Shown in pieces: positions 12,796-21,806 of a stretch of 64,000 nt of DNA. Origin of the DNA: JASLDZ01 sp965199975 (GTDB taxonomy: Bacteria; Pseudomonadota; Alphaproteobacteria; Caulobacterales; Caulobacteraceae); contig OZ241340.1 in the NCBI GenBank assembly GCA_965199975.1, positions 2,046,001-2,110,000 of the forward strand. The letters run 5' to 3'. The translations under genes and the position numbers were made by a program. The notes beneath the pieces were generated by a model. It saw only the letters and a list, made by a program, of their open reading frames with translations. It ran no database searches and had not been told where the DNA came from. How positions within the stretch are numbered: position 1 is the stretch's first letter; each line of letters starts with the position of its first letter.

Positions 12796-15593
12796 TCCGT
12801 CAGACTCCTTCGAGGTTTTCAGTGAAGCTTGGCGACCGCCGCGTCGCGCTGGTCTCCGGCGCGACCCTCCTCCTGGCCACGACCGCATTGACGGCGCGCG
12901 CCCAGGCGCAGGTGCAGAGCGGCGCCGACTCGACCGGAGGCGGCGCCGCCGCAGCGCGGCCTAGCGTTGCGAAGGCGCCGCCGTCGGTGGATCTGGGCTC
13001 CACCACCAGCGCCTCGCAAGGGGCGGCCGCGGCCAACAATCCCGACAGCCCCACCAGCCGCGCCGAGCACGGCGCCTTCACCACCGAAGCCGGCACCACC
13101 GCCTCCAGCACCCCGCAGGCCGACATCCCGCCGGGCGACACGCCCCCTTCCGCGCTCACCTCACCCACCGGCGAGCCCGCGGCCGGGGCCCTGGCCGGGC
13201 CGGCCCCCACGCCCACACCCACGCCCGGCCAGGCCAACGCGGGGATCGGGGTGCCCACGCCCGCGGAGGCGCAGGCGCAGGCCGCCGCCTCGCCGGGAGG
13301 CGCGATCAGCGCTGGCGAAACGCGCACCGGGGTGGTGCGGCGCATCATCATCGACGGCAACGAGCGGATCGAGAGCTCGACCATCGTGGCCTATCTGCCG
13401 TTCGGCATCGGCGACACGGTCGGCCCAGCCCAGCTCGACCTCGCCATCAAGACGTTGAACCGCACCGACCTGTTCTCAGACGAGCGCGTCACCCTCGACC
13501 CCACCAACGGCGACCTCACCGTGCGCGTGGTGGAGAACCCGATCATCAACCAGGTGGTGTTCGAGGGGAATTCGGCGCTGGCGGACGACAAGCTGCGCGA
13601 CGAGATCAGCGTCCACCCCCGCGGCATCTTCACCAAGAGCCATGTGCTGGCCGACACGCAGCGGATCATCGAGCTTTATCGGCGCTCGGGTCGCATCTCG
13701 GCGACGGTGACGCCCAAGATCGTCAACCTGCCGCAGAAGCGCGTCGACCTCGTCTTCGAGGTCGTCGAGGGGCCCAAGACTGGCATCCTGCGCATCAACT
13801 TCGACGGCAACAAAGCTTTCAGCGACAATGCGCTGCGCGATGTAGTCGTAACCAAGGAGAGCCGCTGGTATCGCTTCTTCTCGTCCAATGACAACTACGA
13901 TCCGGACCGCATTGAGTACGATCGTGAGCAGTTGCGCAAATACTATGTCAACCGCGGCTACTATGATTTCAAGGTGATCTCGTCTACTGCCGAACTGCTG
14001 CCAGATCAGAAGAATTTCGTCATTACCTACGTTTTGGATGAGGGTCCGAAATACAAATTTGGCAAGCTCACCGTCACCACCAGCAATGTGAAGCGACTCA
14101 ACGCAGGCTTCCTGCGCGCCATCCTGCCAATCAAGCAAGGTCAGCCCTATCAGGCCGACAGAATCGAGGGCGCGGTCGATCAGCTGACCTTCGCCGCCGG
14201 CGCCGCGGGCTTCGCCTTCGTCGACATCCGGCCGCGACAGGACGCTGACCCGAAGACGAAGCTGGTGAACATCAACTTCGATGTGCGCGAGGGCCCACGC
14301 GTCTATGTTGAGCGCATCGATGTGGTCGGCAACACGGCCACGCAGGATTACGTGATCCGCCGCGAACTCGCGCTTTCGGAGGGAGACGCCTACAACCGCG
14401 TGCTGGTCGACCGCTCCAAGTTGAACGTCAAGCGCCTGGACTTCTTCAAGACCGTCGACGTCGACCAGTTGCCAGGCTCGGCGCCGGACCGCACCGCGCT
14501 GCGGGTGAAGGTGCAGGAGCAGCCTACCGGTCAGCTCAGTCTGGGCGCCGGATATTCGACGGTGGACAAGCTTCTGCTGGATGTCGGCGTCGAGCAGAAC
14601 AACTTCCGCGGCACCGGCCAGTCGGTCAGCTTGCGCGCCTCGGTCGGTTCACTGCGCCAACAGATCGATTTCCGCTTCACCGAGCCGCGCTTCCTCGGCC
14701 GCAACGTGCGTGCGGGGTTCGACCTGTTCTCCTACCGTTACGATTTCAGCGAGTATTCTGGCTACGAGTCGGAATCGGTGGGCGGCACCTTGCGGGCGGG
14801 TTTCCCGCTCAATCTCAATACGTATCTGCAAACGCGCTACACCATTCACCAGGACCACGTGTCCGTCTCGGATGGGCTGTGCGACGGCGTCTCGGCCACG
14901 GTGTCGGTGACCCTCTGCGATCAGCGAGGCAACGCGTTCTACTCCACCGTCGGCTACACCTTGTCGTTCGACAAGCGCAACGACCCCCGCCGCGCCAGCC
15001 GTGGTTTCCAGTTTGACATCAATCAGGATTTCGCCGGCGCCGGCGGCGATGTGCACTTCATCAAGACCGATGTCGACTTCTCGATCTATCACGGCTTCTC
15101 CACCGCCTTCATCGGCAAGTTCATTGCGCAAGCCGGCTACATCCTGCCGTACGACGGCGACAGCATCCGGATCAACGACCGCTACTACAAGGGCGGGGCC
15201 ACCTTCCGCGGCTTCGAGACCGCCGGCATCGGGCCGCGCGACGTCAGCGTCGACGAGGCGCTGGGCGGGCGCGCATACGGCATCGGCACCTTCGAGCTGA
15301 CCGTACCCAACTACCTGCCCGAGCAGTACGGCATCCGCACCTCGCTGTTCAGCGACTTCGGCACCGTGGGCCTTCTCGACGAGAGCGTGAAACACGCCGC
15401 CGACCTGGCCGCCGCCGCCGCGGGCACCACGAGTTCCATCCGCGACGATCTGGCGCTCCGGGCCTCGGCCGGCATAAGCGTATTCTGGACCTCGCCGCTG
15501 GGCCCAATCCGCCTCGACTTCTCCAAGGTGCTGGCCAAGACCAGCTACGACAAGGTCGAGGCCTTCCGCTTCTCAACCAACACGAGCTTCTGA
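12792..15593 (+). CDS. bamA: Outer membrane protein assembly factor BamA
   Basis: BamA inserts beta-barrel proteins into the outer membrane. A signal peptide is followed from about residue 35 to 175 by a low-complexity Ala/Pro/Ser/Thr/Gly region. POTRA repeats start near residue 178 (VVRRIIIDGNERIESS), and the C-terminal Omp85 barrel covers about 560-933, ending in phenylalanine. At 933 residues it is some 120-140 longer than common BamA proteins because of the insert. The GTG start overlaps the rseP stop by 4 bp. Around 13800-14150 the codon use is visibly less GC-rich than in the neighbours. Confidence 0.95.
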   Translation: MIRQTPSRFSVKLGDRRVALVSGATLLLATTALTARAQAQVQSGADSTGGGAAAARPSVAKAPPSVDLGSTTSASQGAAAANNPDSPTSRAEHGAFTTEAGTTASSTPQADIPPGDTPPSALTSPTGEPAAGALAGPAPTPTPTPGQANAGIGVPTPAEAQAQAAASPGGAISAGETRTGVVRRIIIDGNERIESSTIVAYLPFGIGDTVGPAQLDLAIKTLNRTDLFSDERVTLDPTNGDLTVRVVENPIINQVVFEGNSALADDKLRDEISVHPRGIFTKSHVLADTQRIIELYRRSGRISATVTPKIVNLPQKRVDLVFEVVEGPKTGILRINFDGNKAFSDNALRDVVVTKESRWYRFFSSNDNYDPDRIEYDREQLRKYYVNRGYYDFKVISSTAELLPDQKNFVITYVLDEGPKYKFGKLTVTTSNVKRLNAGFLRAILPIKQGQPYQADRIEGAVDQLTFAAGAAGFAFVDIRPRQDADPKTKLVNINFDVREGPRVYVERIDVVGNTATQDYVIRRELALSEGDAYNRVLVDRSKLNVKRLDFFKTVDVDQLPGSAPDRTALRVKVQEQPTGQLSLGAGYSTVDKLLLDVGVEQNNFRGTGQSVSLRASVGSLRQQIDFRFTEPRFLGRNVRAGFDLFSYRYDFSEYSGYESESVGGTLRAGFPLNLNTYLQTRYTIHQDHVSVSDGLCDGVSATVSVTLCDQRGNAFYSTVGYTLSFDKRNDPRRASRGFQFDINQDFAGAGGDVHFIKTDVDFSIYHGFSTAFIGKFIAQAGYILPYDGDSIRINDRYYKGGATFRGFETAGIGPRDVSVDEALGGRAYGIGTFELTVPNYLPEQYGIRTSLFSDFGTVGLLDESVKHAADLAAAAAGTTSSIRDDLALRASAGISVFWTSPLGPIRLDFSKVLAKTSYDKVEAFRFSTNTSF

Positions 15594-15601
15594 CCTCACC
15601 C

Positions 15602-16240
15602 ATGACACGCACCCTTCTCGGCGCCTCGGCCACCGCCCTCGCCCTCATCGCCGCCACAGGGGCCGGGGCCCAGGCGCGGCGCGCCGCCGCGCCCGCCCGC
15701 GCCACACCCGCGCCGGCCGTCGCGCCGCCGATGACCCACGGCCCGCCGCTGACCGGCGTCTGCGTTTTCTCGCGCCAGGGAGCGATCGGCGCCTCGAGCG
15801 CGGGCAAGGCCGCAGCCACCCGGCTCGAGCAGCTGACCGCCCAGGTCCGCGCCGAGATCCAGCCCCGCGAAACCTCGATCCAGACCGACGTGCAGGCCTT
15901 CGAGAAGTCGCAAGCCGGCCTCAGCGCCGACGCCCGCCAGAAGCAGGGCCAGGCGCTGCAGGCGCGTGCGCAGGAGTTGCAGACTCTGGAGCGCACCCGC
16001 GGCGCCCAATTGGAAGCCACCCGCAATAAGGCGCTCGGCCAGATCGCGACGCGGCTTGGGCCGATCGCGCAGTCGATCTACCAGAGCCGCAACTGTTCGC
16101 TGCTGCTGAACGGCGACGAGGCCGTGTTCGCCGCCAACCCGGCGATGGACATCACCGGCTCGGTGGTCCAGCAGCTCAACGCCCAGATGCCGACCATCTC
16201 GTTCGAGCTGAGCCCGCCGCAGGCGGCGACAGGCCAGTAG
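15602..16240 (+). CDS. skp: OmpH/Skp-family periplasmic chaperone
   Basis: Skp-type chaperones hold unfolded outer-membrane proteins in the periplasm on the way to BamA. A signal peptide (residues 1 to about 24, ending AGAQA) precedes a Pro/Ala stretch, then VCVFSRQGAIGASSAGKAA, the usual Skp opening. A long Gln/Glu/Arg/Ala-rich helical region at about 75-150 should form the coiled-coil tentacles. It has 212 residues. Position directly between bamA and lpxD is the classic bamA-skp-lpxD order. Confidence 0.9.
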   Translation: MTRTLLGASATALALIAATGAGAQARRAAAPARATPAPAVAPPMTHGPPLTGVCVFSRQGAIGASSAGKAAATRLEQLTAQVRAEIQPRETSIQTDVQAFEKSQAGLSADARQKQGQALQARAQELQTLERTRGAQLEATRNKALGQIATRLGPIAQSIYQSRNCSLLLNGDEAVFAANPAMDITGSVVQQLNAQMPTISFELSPPQAATGQ

Positions 16241-16259
16241 CCGGCGCGGGCCTAGCCGC

Positions 16260-17279
16260 GTGCCCGATTCGCGCTTCTACCTCGCACTCGGCCCGACCTC
16301 GGTCGGCGAGCTCGCCCGCCTCACCGGGGCCGAGCTCGCCGACGGGGCGGACGCCGACCGCGCCATCACCGGCGTCGCCCCCCTCGACCGCGCAGGCGCA
16401 CAGGACGTGGGTTTCCTCCACGACCGGCGCTATGTGGCCGACCTGCGCGCCTCCTCGGCCGGGGCCGTCTTCGTGCTGGCGGCGCAGGCCGAGGAGACGC
16501 CCGCGGGCTGCGCGCGCCTGGTGACGCCCGAGCCCCTGGTGGCCTATGCAGCGGCGGCGGAGGCGTTGCACCAGCCGCGCCGGCTGGTGGCCGATGCCCC
16601 CTCGCACCACCCGCAAGCCGAACTCGAGGACGACGTTCAGCTCGGGCCTGGAACCGTTGTCGGCCCCGGCGTGCGCATAGGGCGCGGCACGCGCGTGGGG
16701 GCCAACACGGTGATCGGCCCCGGCGTGCAGATCGGCCGCGGCTGCCGCATCGGCGCCAACGCCACCCTGGGCTTCGCCCTGATCGGCGACCGCGTGCGCA
16801 TCCTGGCGGGCGCGGTGATCGGCGAGGAAGGCTTCGGCGTCGCCGGCGGCCGCGGCGGGGCGGTCGACGTGCCCCAGCTTGGCCGGGTGATCCTGCAGGA
16901 CGGCGTCTCGGTCGGCGCCAACACCTGCATCGATCGCGGGGCCTGGGAGGATACGGTGATCGGCGAGAACACCAAGATCGACAACCTTGTCCAGGTTGCG
17001 CACAACGTGGTGATGGGGCGCAACTGCCTGCTGGCCGCGCATACCGGAATCTCGGGCAGCTGCACGGTTGGCGACAACGTGATGTTCGGCGGCCGCGCCG
17101 GCATCGCCGACCACCTGGACATCGGCTCGGGCGCGCGCATCGCCGCGGCCGCCGGCGTGATGAAGGACGTGCCGCCGGGCCAGATCTACTGCGGCACCCC
17201 GGCGCGCCCGCTACGGCGCTTCATGCGCGAGACCGCTTGGCTCGCCCGCAACGCCAAGGAACGCGAGGATCTGCGATGA
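16260..17279 (+). CDS. lpxD: UDP-3-O-acylglucosamine N-acyltransferase
   Basis: LpxD adds the second, N-linked hydroxyacyl chain in lipid A synthesis. An N-terminal uridine-binding domain (residues 1 to about 100) is followed by a left-handed beta-helix of hexapeptide repeats (IGRGTRVGANTVIGPGVQIG and many more). The catalytic-histidine region appears as VQVAHNVVMG. It has 339 residues from GTG 16260. The stop overlaps the fabZ ATG by 4 bp. Confidence 0.95.
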   Translation: MPDSRFYLALGPTSVGELARLTGAELADGADADRAITGVAPLDRAGAQDVGFLHDRRYVADLRASSAGAVFVLAAQAEETPAGCARLVTPEPLVAYAAAAEALHQPRRLVADAPSHHPQAELEDDVQLGPGTVVGPGVRIGRGTRVGANTVIGPGVQIGRGCRIGANATLGFALIGDRVRILAGAVIGEEGFGVAGGRGGAVDVPQLGRVILQDGVSVGANTCIDRGAWEDTVIGENTKIDNLVQVAHNVVMGRNCLLAAHTGISGSCTVGDNVMFGGRAGIADHLDIGSGARIAAAAGVMKDVPPGQIYCGTPARPLRRFMRETAWLARNAKEREDLR

Positions 17280-17809
17280 CCACGCCGGGGGGCGAGGCCG
17301 ACATGCTGGAGGCGCCGGCGCACAAGCACGCCGGCGCAGGGGCGGCCAGGCCGGGCGACTATGTCGCCGCCATCGAGATGACCGAGATCCTGCGGCGCAT
17401 CCCGCACCGCTATCCCTTCCTCCTGGTCGACCGGGCGCAGGACTACCGCGCCTACCAGTCCATCACCGGCGTGAAATGCGTGACGATGAACGAGCCCTAT
17501 TTCGTCGGCCACTTCCCCAACAATCCGGTCATGCCCGGCGTGCTGATCTGCGAGGCCATGGCCCAGACCGGGGCGCTGCTCATGTCCAAGTCGCTGAACG
17601 CCGACGTGAACGGCAAGACCATCCTGTTCACCTCTATAGACCAGGCGCGCTTCCGCACCCCTGTGAAGCCGGGCGATGTGCTGCGCATGCAGGTGGAGGT
17701 GGCCAAGTACCGCGGCGACCTCTTCAAGTTCGCCGGCAAGGCTTTTGTCGGCGACAAGCTGGCGGCCCAGGCCGAGTTCGCCGCCATGGTCGTGCCGACT
17801 CCCGCCTGA
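17276..17809 (+). CDS. fabZ: 3-hydroxyacyl-ACP dehydratase FabZ
   Basis: FabZ removes water from beta-hydroxyacyl-ACP in fatty acid elongation and competes with LpxA/LpxD for the same substrate. The active-site His lies in IPHRYPFLLVD, and GHFPNNPVMPGVLICEAMAQ carries the catalytic Glu. ATG 17276 overlaps the lpxD stop and gives 177 residues with about 35 residues before the fold. ATG 17303 is a possible shorter start that would give a more usual length. Confidence 0.95.
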   Translation: MTTPGGEADMLEAPAHKHAGAGAARPGDYVAAIEMTEILRRIPHRYPFLLVDRAQDYRAYQSITGVKCVTMNEPYFVGHFPNNPVMPGVLICEAMAQTGALLMSKSLNADVNGKTILFTSIDQARFRTPVKPGDVLRMQVEVAKYRGDLFKFAGKAFVGDKLAAQAEFAAMVVPTPA

Positions 17810-17811
17810 GC

Positions 17812-18603
17812 ATGCCCACCATCCACCCCACCGCCCTGGTCGACGACGGGGCCGCGCTGGCCGACGACGTGGAGATCGGCCCCTTCTGCGTGGTCGGCCC
17901 GCGCGTGACGCTCGGCGCGCGCGTGCGCCTGCTCTCCCACGTGGTGGTCGAGGGCGTCACCACGCTGGGCGAGGATTGCGTGGTGCACGCCTTCTGCGTG
18001 CTCGGCGGCCCGCCGCAGCACCTGGGCCACAAGGGCGAGCCCACCGAACTGATCGTCGGGCCGCGCGCCGTGATACGCGAGCAGGTGACGTTCAACACCG
18101 GCACGGTCGGTGGCCGCGGCGTCACCCGCATCGGGTCGGACGGCTTCTTCATGGCCGAGGCGCACGTCGCCCACGATTGCGTGGTGGGCGACCACGTGGT
18201 GCTGGCCAAGGGCGCGACGCTGGGCGGCCACGTGTCGATGGGCGACTACGTGTTCATGGGCGGCCTGGCGGCGGTGCACCAGTTCTCCCGCGTGGGCCGC
18301 TACAGCTTCATCGGCGGCCTGGCGGCGGTGACGAAGGACGTGATCCCCTACGGCTCGGTGTGGGGCAACCACGCCCACCTGGAGGGCCTGAACCTCGTGG
18401 GTCTGAAGCGCCGGGGCTTCTCGCGCGAGGTGATCTCCAACCTGCGCGCCTCCTACCGCCTCATGTTCGGGCCTGAGGGCGCCTTCTCGGAGCGGCTCGA
18501 GGACGTGGGCCGCGTCTTCGCCCATTCGCCGGAGGTGATGGAGATCGTCGACTTCATCCGCGCCGACGCCTCGCGCCCGCTCTGCCTGCCGGCCCTGGCC
18601 TGA
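17812..18603 (+). CDS. lpxA: UDP-N-acetylglucosamine acyltransferase
   Basis: LpxA transfers a hydroxyacyl chain to the 3-OH of UDP-GlcNAc, the first step of lipid A synthesis. The protein is a hexapeptide-repeat beta-helix with a C-terminal helical domain. The catalytic histidine is His121 in VAHDCVVGDHVVLA, equivalent to His125 of E. coli. It has 263 residues. It starts 2 bp after the fabZ stop. A much longer open frame runs upstream through fabZ, but homology starts at MPTIHPTALVDD. Confidence 0.96.
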   Translation: MPTIHPTALVDDGAALADDVEIGPFCVVGPRVTLGARVRLLSHVVVEGVTTLGEDCVVHAFCVLGGPPQHLGHKGEPTELIVGPRAVIREQVTFNTGTVGGRGVTRIGSDGFFMAEAHVAHDCVVGDHVVLAKGATLGGHVSMGDYVFMGGLAAVHQFSRVGRYSFIGGLAAVTKDVIPYGSVWGNHAHLEGLNLVGLKRRGFSREVISNLRASYRLMFGPEGAFSERLEDVGRVFAHSPEVMEIVDFIRADASRPLCLPALA

Positions 18604-18611
18604 GCGCCGGC

Positions 18612-19442
18612 GTGGCCGAGGGCGCGCTCGGCCTGATCGCCGGGGGAGGGGACCTGCCGGTGGCGCTGGCCGCACGGTGCGTGGCCGCGGGCCGCGCGGT
18701 GTTCGTCATCCGGCTCAAGGGCTTCGCCGACCCCGCTGTGCTGGCCGCCTTCCCCGGCGCCGACGCCGGGCTGGCCGAGCTCGGCCGCTGCATCGACCTT
18801 TTGCGCGAGGCCGGCTGCGCCAGCGTCTGCTTCGCGGGCAATGTCGCGCGACCCGACTTCGCCGCGCTCAAGCCCGACTGGCGCGGCGTGCGCGAACTGC
18901 CGGGCGCCATCGCCGCCGCGCGCAAGGGTGACGACGCCCTCCTGCGCTTCGTGCTGGGCGTATTCGCGCGTGAAGGCTTCCGCATCGAGGGCGCGCATGA
19001 GGTGGACGCCGCGCTGATGCTCCCCGCAGGCGCGCTCGGGAGCCTCTCCCTGCCGCCGCAGCATGCGGACGACGCGGCGCAGGCGCTGCGCATCGCCCGG
19101 GCCATGGGCGCGCTCGACATCGGGCAGGGCGCCGTGGTGGCCCACGGCGTGGTGCTGGCCGTGGAGGCGCAGGAGGGCACCGACGCCATGCTGCGCCGCA
19201 TCGCCACCCTGCCGGCGGCGGTGCGCGGCGCGGGCGGCGTGCTGGCAAAGGCCCCCAAGCCGATCCAGGAGCGCCGCGTCGACCTGCCGACGGTGGGCGT
19301 CGCCACGCTCGAAGCGGCGGCGGCGGCGGGTTTGGTGGGGATCGTCGGCGAGGCCGGCGGTGTCCTCGTGCTCGACCGCGCCGCCGCCGCCGCCGCCGCC
19401 GACCGGCTCGGCCTGTTCGCCTGGGGCGCCGACCCCGGCTAG
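18612..19442 (+). CDS. lpxI: UDP-2,3-diacylglucosamine pyrophosphatase LpxI
   Basis: LpxI (DUF1009 family) hydrolyses UDP-2,3-diacylglucosamine to lipid X. It replaces the unrelated LpxH in many alphaproteobacteria including Caulobacter. Recognisable segments are GLIAGGGDLPVALA at the N-terminus and IQERRVDLPTVGVAT near the C-terminus. It has 276 residues from GTG 18612, 8 bp after lpxA. Unlike the usual order, lpxB does not follow; glyA comes next. Confidence 0.92.
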   Translation: MAEGALGLIAGGGDLPVALAARCVAAGRAVFVIRLKGFADPAVLAAFPGADAGLAELGRCIDLLREAGCASVCFAGNVARPDFAALKPDWRGVRELPGAIAAARKGDDALLRFVLGVFAREGFRIEGAHEVDAALMLPAGALGSLSLPPQHADDAAQALRIARAMGALDIGQGAVVAHGVVLAVEAQEGTDAMLRRIATLPAAVRGAGGVLAKAPKPIQERRVDLPTVGVATLEAAAAAGLVGIVGEAGGVLVLDRAAAAAAADRLGLFAWGADPG

Positions 19443-19510
19443 CGCGCATTGCCCGCAGGCCGAAGCGGCGTATGAAGGCGCTCCCCCTGCTCACAGCCCC
19501 GCGACCCGCC

Positions 19511-20812
19511 ATGAACGCCCCCGTGCGCGACCTTCGCCCCGCTTCCAGCGGCTTCTTCTCCGCCGACCTCGCCGCCACAGATCCCGAGGTGTTCGCCTCG
19601 GTCGGGCGCGAGATGAAGCGGCAGCAGGAGCAGATCGAGCTGATCGCCTCGGAGAACATCGTCTCGCGCGCCGTCTTGCAGGCGCAGGGCACGGTGCTGA
19701 CCAACAAGTACGCCGAGGGTTATCCGGGCAAGCGCTACTACGGCGGCTGCGAGTTCGTCGACGAGGTGGAGCGGCTGGCCATCGCGCGCGCCTGCGAGCT
19801 GTTCGGCGCGAAGTTCGCCAACGTGCAGCCCAACTCGGGCAGCCAGGCCAACCAGGCGGTGTTCCTGGCGCTGCTGCAGCCCGGCGACGTGTTCTTGGGC
19901 ATGGACCTGGCCGCGGGCGGGCACCTGACCCACGGCTCGCCCGCCAACGAGAGCGGCAAGTGGTTCAAGCCCGTCGCCTACGGCGTGCGGCGCGACGACC
20001 AGCTGATCGACTACGACGAGGTAGCCGCCATCGCCGAGCGCGAACAGCCCAGGCTGATCATCGCTGGCGGCTCAGCCTATTCGCGCCCGATCGACTGGGC
20101 GCGGTTCCGCCGGATCGCGGACGGCGTGGGCGCGATCCTGATGGTGGACATGGCCCACTACGCGGGCCTGATCGCGGCGGGCGCCTATCCCTCGCCGGTC
20201 CCGCACGCCCACGTGTGCACCACAACCACCCATAAGACCCTGCGCGGTCCGCGCGGCGGCATGGTGATGACCAATGACGAGGCCATCGCCAAGAAGATCA
20301 ACTCCGCGGTCTTCCCGGGCCTGCAGGGCGGCCCGCTGATGCACGTCATCGCCGCCAAGGCCGTGGCCTTCGGGGAGGCGCTGCAGCCGGACTTCAAGGT
20401 CTACGCCCAGCAGGTGGTCGACAACGCCCGCGCGCTGGCCGGCCAGCTGATGGACGACGGGTTCGACATCGTCTCCGGCGGCACCGACAGTCACCTCATG
20501 CTGGTCGACCTGCGGCCCAAGGGCGTCACCGGCAAGGCCACCGAGCACGCGCTCGAGCGCGCAGGCCTGACCTGCAACAAGAACGGCGTGCCGTTCGACC
20601 CGGCGCCCTTCACCGTCACATCCGGCGTGCGCCTGGGCACGCCCGCGGGCACGACGCGCGGCTTCGGCGTCGACGAGTTCCGCACCGTCGGGCGGCTGAT
20701 CACCCGGGTGGTCGACGCTCTCGCCTCCAACCCCGAGGGCGACGCCGCGGCCGAGGCTTCCGCCCGCGAGGAGGCGCTGGACCTGTGCCGCCGCTTCCCC
20801 ATCTACGGCTGA
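19511..20812 (+). CDS. glyA: Serine hydroxymethyltransferase
   Basis: GlyA is the PLP enzyme that interconverts serine and glycine and charges tetrahydrofolate with a one-carbon unit. The Schiff-base lysine is Lys242 in TTTTHKTLRGPRGG. The N-terminal block IELIASENIVS and YPGKRYYGGCE are diagnostic. ATG 19511 gives 433 residues; an in-frame ATG at 19472 would add 13 residues not typical of the family. It is followed by nrdR, a common alphaproteobacterial neighbour. Confidence 0.97.
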   Translation: MNAPVRDLRPASSGFFSADLAATDPEVFASVGREMKRQQEQIELIASENIVSRAVLQAQGTVLTNKYAEGYPGKRYYGGCEFVDEVERLAIARACELFGAKFANVQPNSGSQANQAVFLALLQPGDVFLGMDLAAGGHLTHGSPANESGKWFKPVAYGVRRDDQLIDYDEVAAIAEREQPRLIIAGGSAYSRPIDWARFRRIADGVGAILMVDMAHYAGLIAAGAYPSPVPHAHVCTTTTHKTLRGPRGGMVMTNDEAIAKKINSAVFPGLQGGPLMHVIAAKAVAFGEALQPDFKVYAQQVVDNARALAGQLMDDGFDIVSGGTDSHLMLVDLRPKGVTGKATEHALERAGLTCNKNGVPFDPAPFTVTSGVRLGTPAGTTRGFGVDEFRTVGRLITRVVDALASNPEGDAAAEASAREEALDLCRRFPIYG

Positions 20813-20847
20813 AGGCGGCCATGCGGGCGCGCGGGAGTTCAGACTAG

Positions 20848-21318
20848 GTGCGCTGCCCCTTCTGCGGCCATGCCGAAAGCCAGGTGAAGGACAGCCGGCC
20901 TTCGGAGGACAACGCCGTCATCCGCCGCCGCCGCGCCTGCCCCGAGTGCGGCGGGCGCTTCACCACCTTCGAGCGGGTGCAGCTACGCGAACTGGTCATC
21001 GTCAAGCGCTCCGGCCGGCGCGCCCCGTTCGACCGCGAGAAGCTGGCGCGCTCCATCGACATCGCCCTGCGCAAGCGCCCCGTGGACCAGGAGCGGGTGG
21101 AGCGCATGATCTCCGGCATCCAGCGCCAGCTGGAGAGCCGCGGCGAGACCGACATCGCCTCCTCGGTGGTGGGCGAGGCGATCATGTCCGCGCTCAAGGC
21201 GCTCGATGAGGTGGCCTACGTGCGTTACGCCTCGGTCTACCGCGACTTCCGCGAGACGTCGGATTTCGCCAAGTTCCTAGGCGACGAGGGGCTGCACGAG
21301 GGCGGGGAGGCGCGCTGA
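20848..21318 (+). CDS. nrdR: Transcriptional repressor NrdR
   Basis: NrdR represses ribonucleotide reductase genes according to bound ATP/dATP. The zinc ribbon cysteines are at residues 3, 6, 31 and 34 (CPFCG...CPECG), followed by the ATP-cone domain. It has 156 residues from GTG 20848. Its TGA shares a base with the nusB ATG (TGATG), so the two are translationally coupled. Confidence 0.97.
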   Translation: MRCPFCGHAESQVKDSRPSEDNAVIRRRRACPECGGRFTTFERVQLRELVIVKRSGRRAPFDREKLARSIDIALRKRPVDQERVERMISGIQRQLESRGETDIASSVVGEAIMSALKALDEVAYVRYASVYRDFRETSDFAKFLGDEGLHEGGEAR

Positions 21319-21794
21319 TGACCTCGCCGACCCCCAGACCTCGCGCTCCCACCTACCAGGACCGCTCGGTGGCGCGCTTGGCCGCAGTGCAGGCGCTTTA
21401 TCAGATGGACGTCGCCGGCGTCGGCGTGGAGGCGGTGGTGCGCGAGTTCAGCGACCACCGATTCGGTGGCGACATCGAAGGCCACATGCTGGCCGAGGCC
21501 GACGAGCCGCTCTTCGCCGAAATCGTGCGCGGCGTGGTGGCCGAGCAGGCGTTGGTGGACGCGGCGGTCGTCAAGCGCCTCGCCAAGGGCTGGAAGCTGC
21601 AGCGGCTGGACGCCACCGCCCGCGCCATCCTGCGCGCCGGCGCGTGGGAGCTGATGCGCCGCCCCGACACCCCCACCGAGGTCGCGCTCGACGAGTACGT
21701 GGAGCTGGCCAAGGCCTTCTTCGAGGGCCCCACCGAGCCCGGCTTCGTCAACGCCGCGCTGGACGCCGTCGCGCGCGACGTGCGGCCGGCCTGA
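21318..21794 (+). CDS. nusB: Transcription antitermination factor NusB
   Basis: NusB binds boxA RNA with ribosomal protein S10 to promote antitermination of rRNA operons. The all-helical domain shows ARLAAVQALYQMDV near the N-terminus and ILRAGAWELM in the middle, both typical. It has 158 residues. In relatives riboflavin genes usually separate nrdR and nusB; here they are directly joined. Confidence 0.93.
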   Translation: MTSPTPRPRAPTYQDRSVARLAAVQALYQMDVAGVGVEAVVREFSDHRFGGDIEGHMLAEADEPLFAEIVRGVVAEQALVDAAVVKRLAKGWKLQRLDATARAILRAGAWELMRRPDTPTEVALDEYVELAKAFFEGPTEPGFVNAALDAVARDVRPA

Positions 21795-21806
21795 GGCGCG
21801 CCTAGC

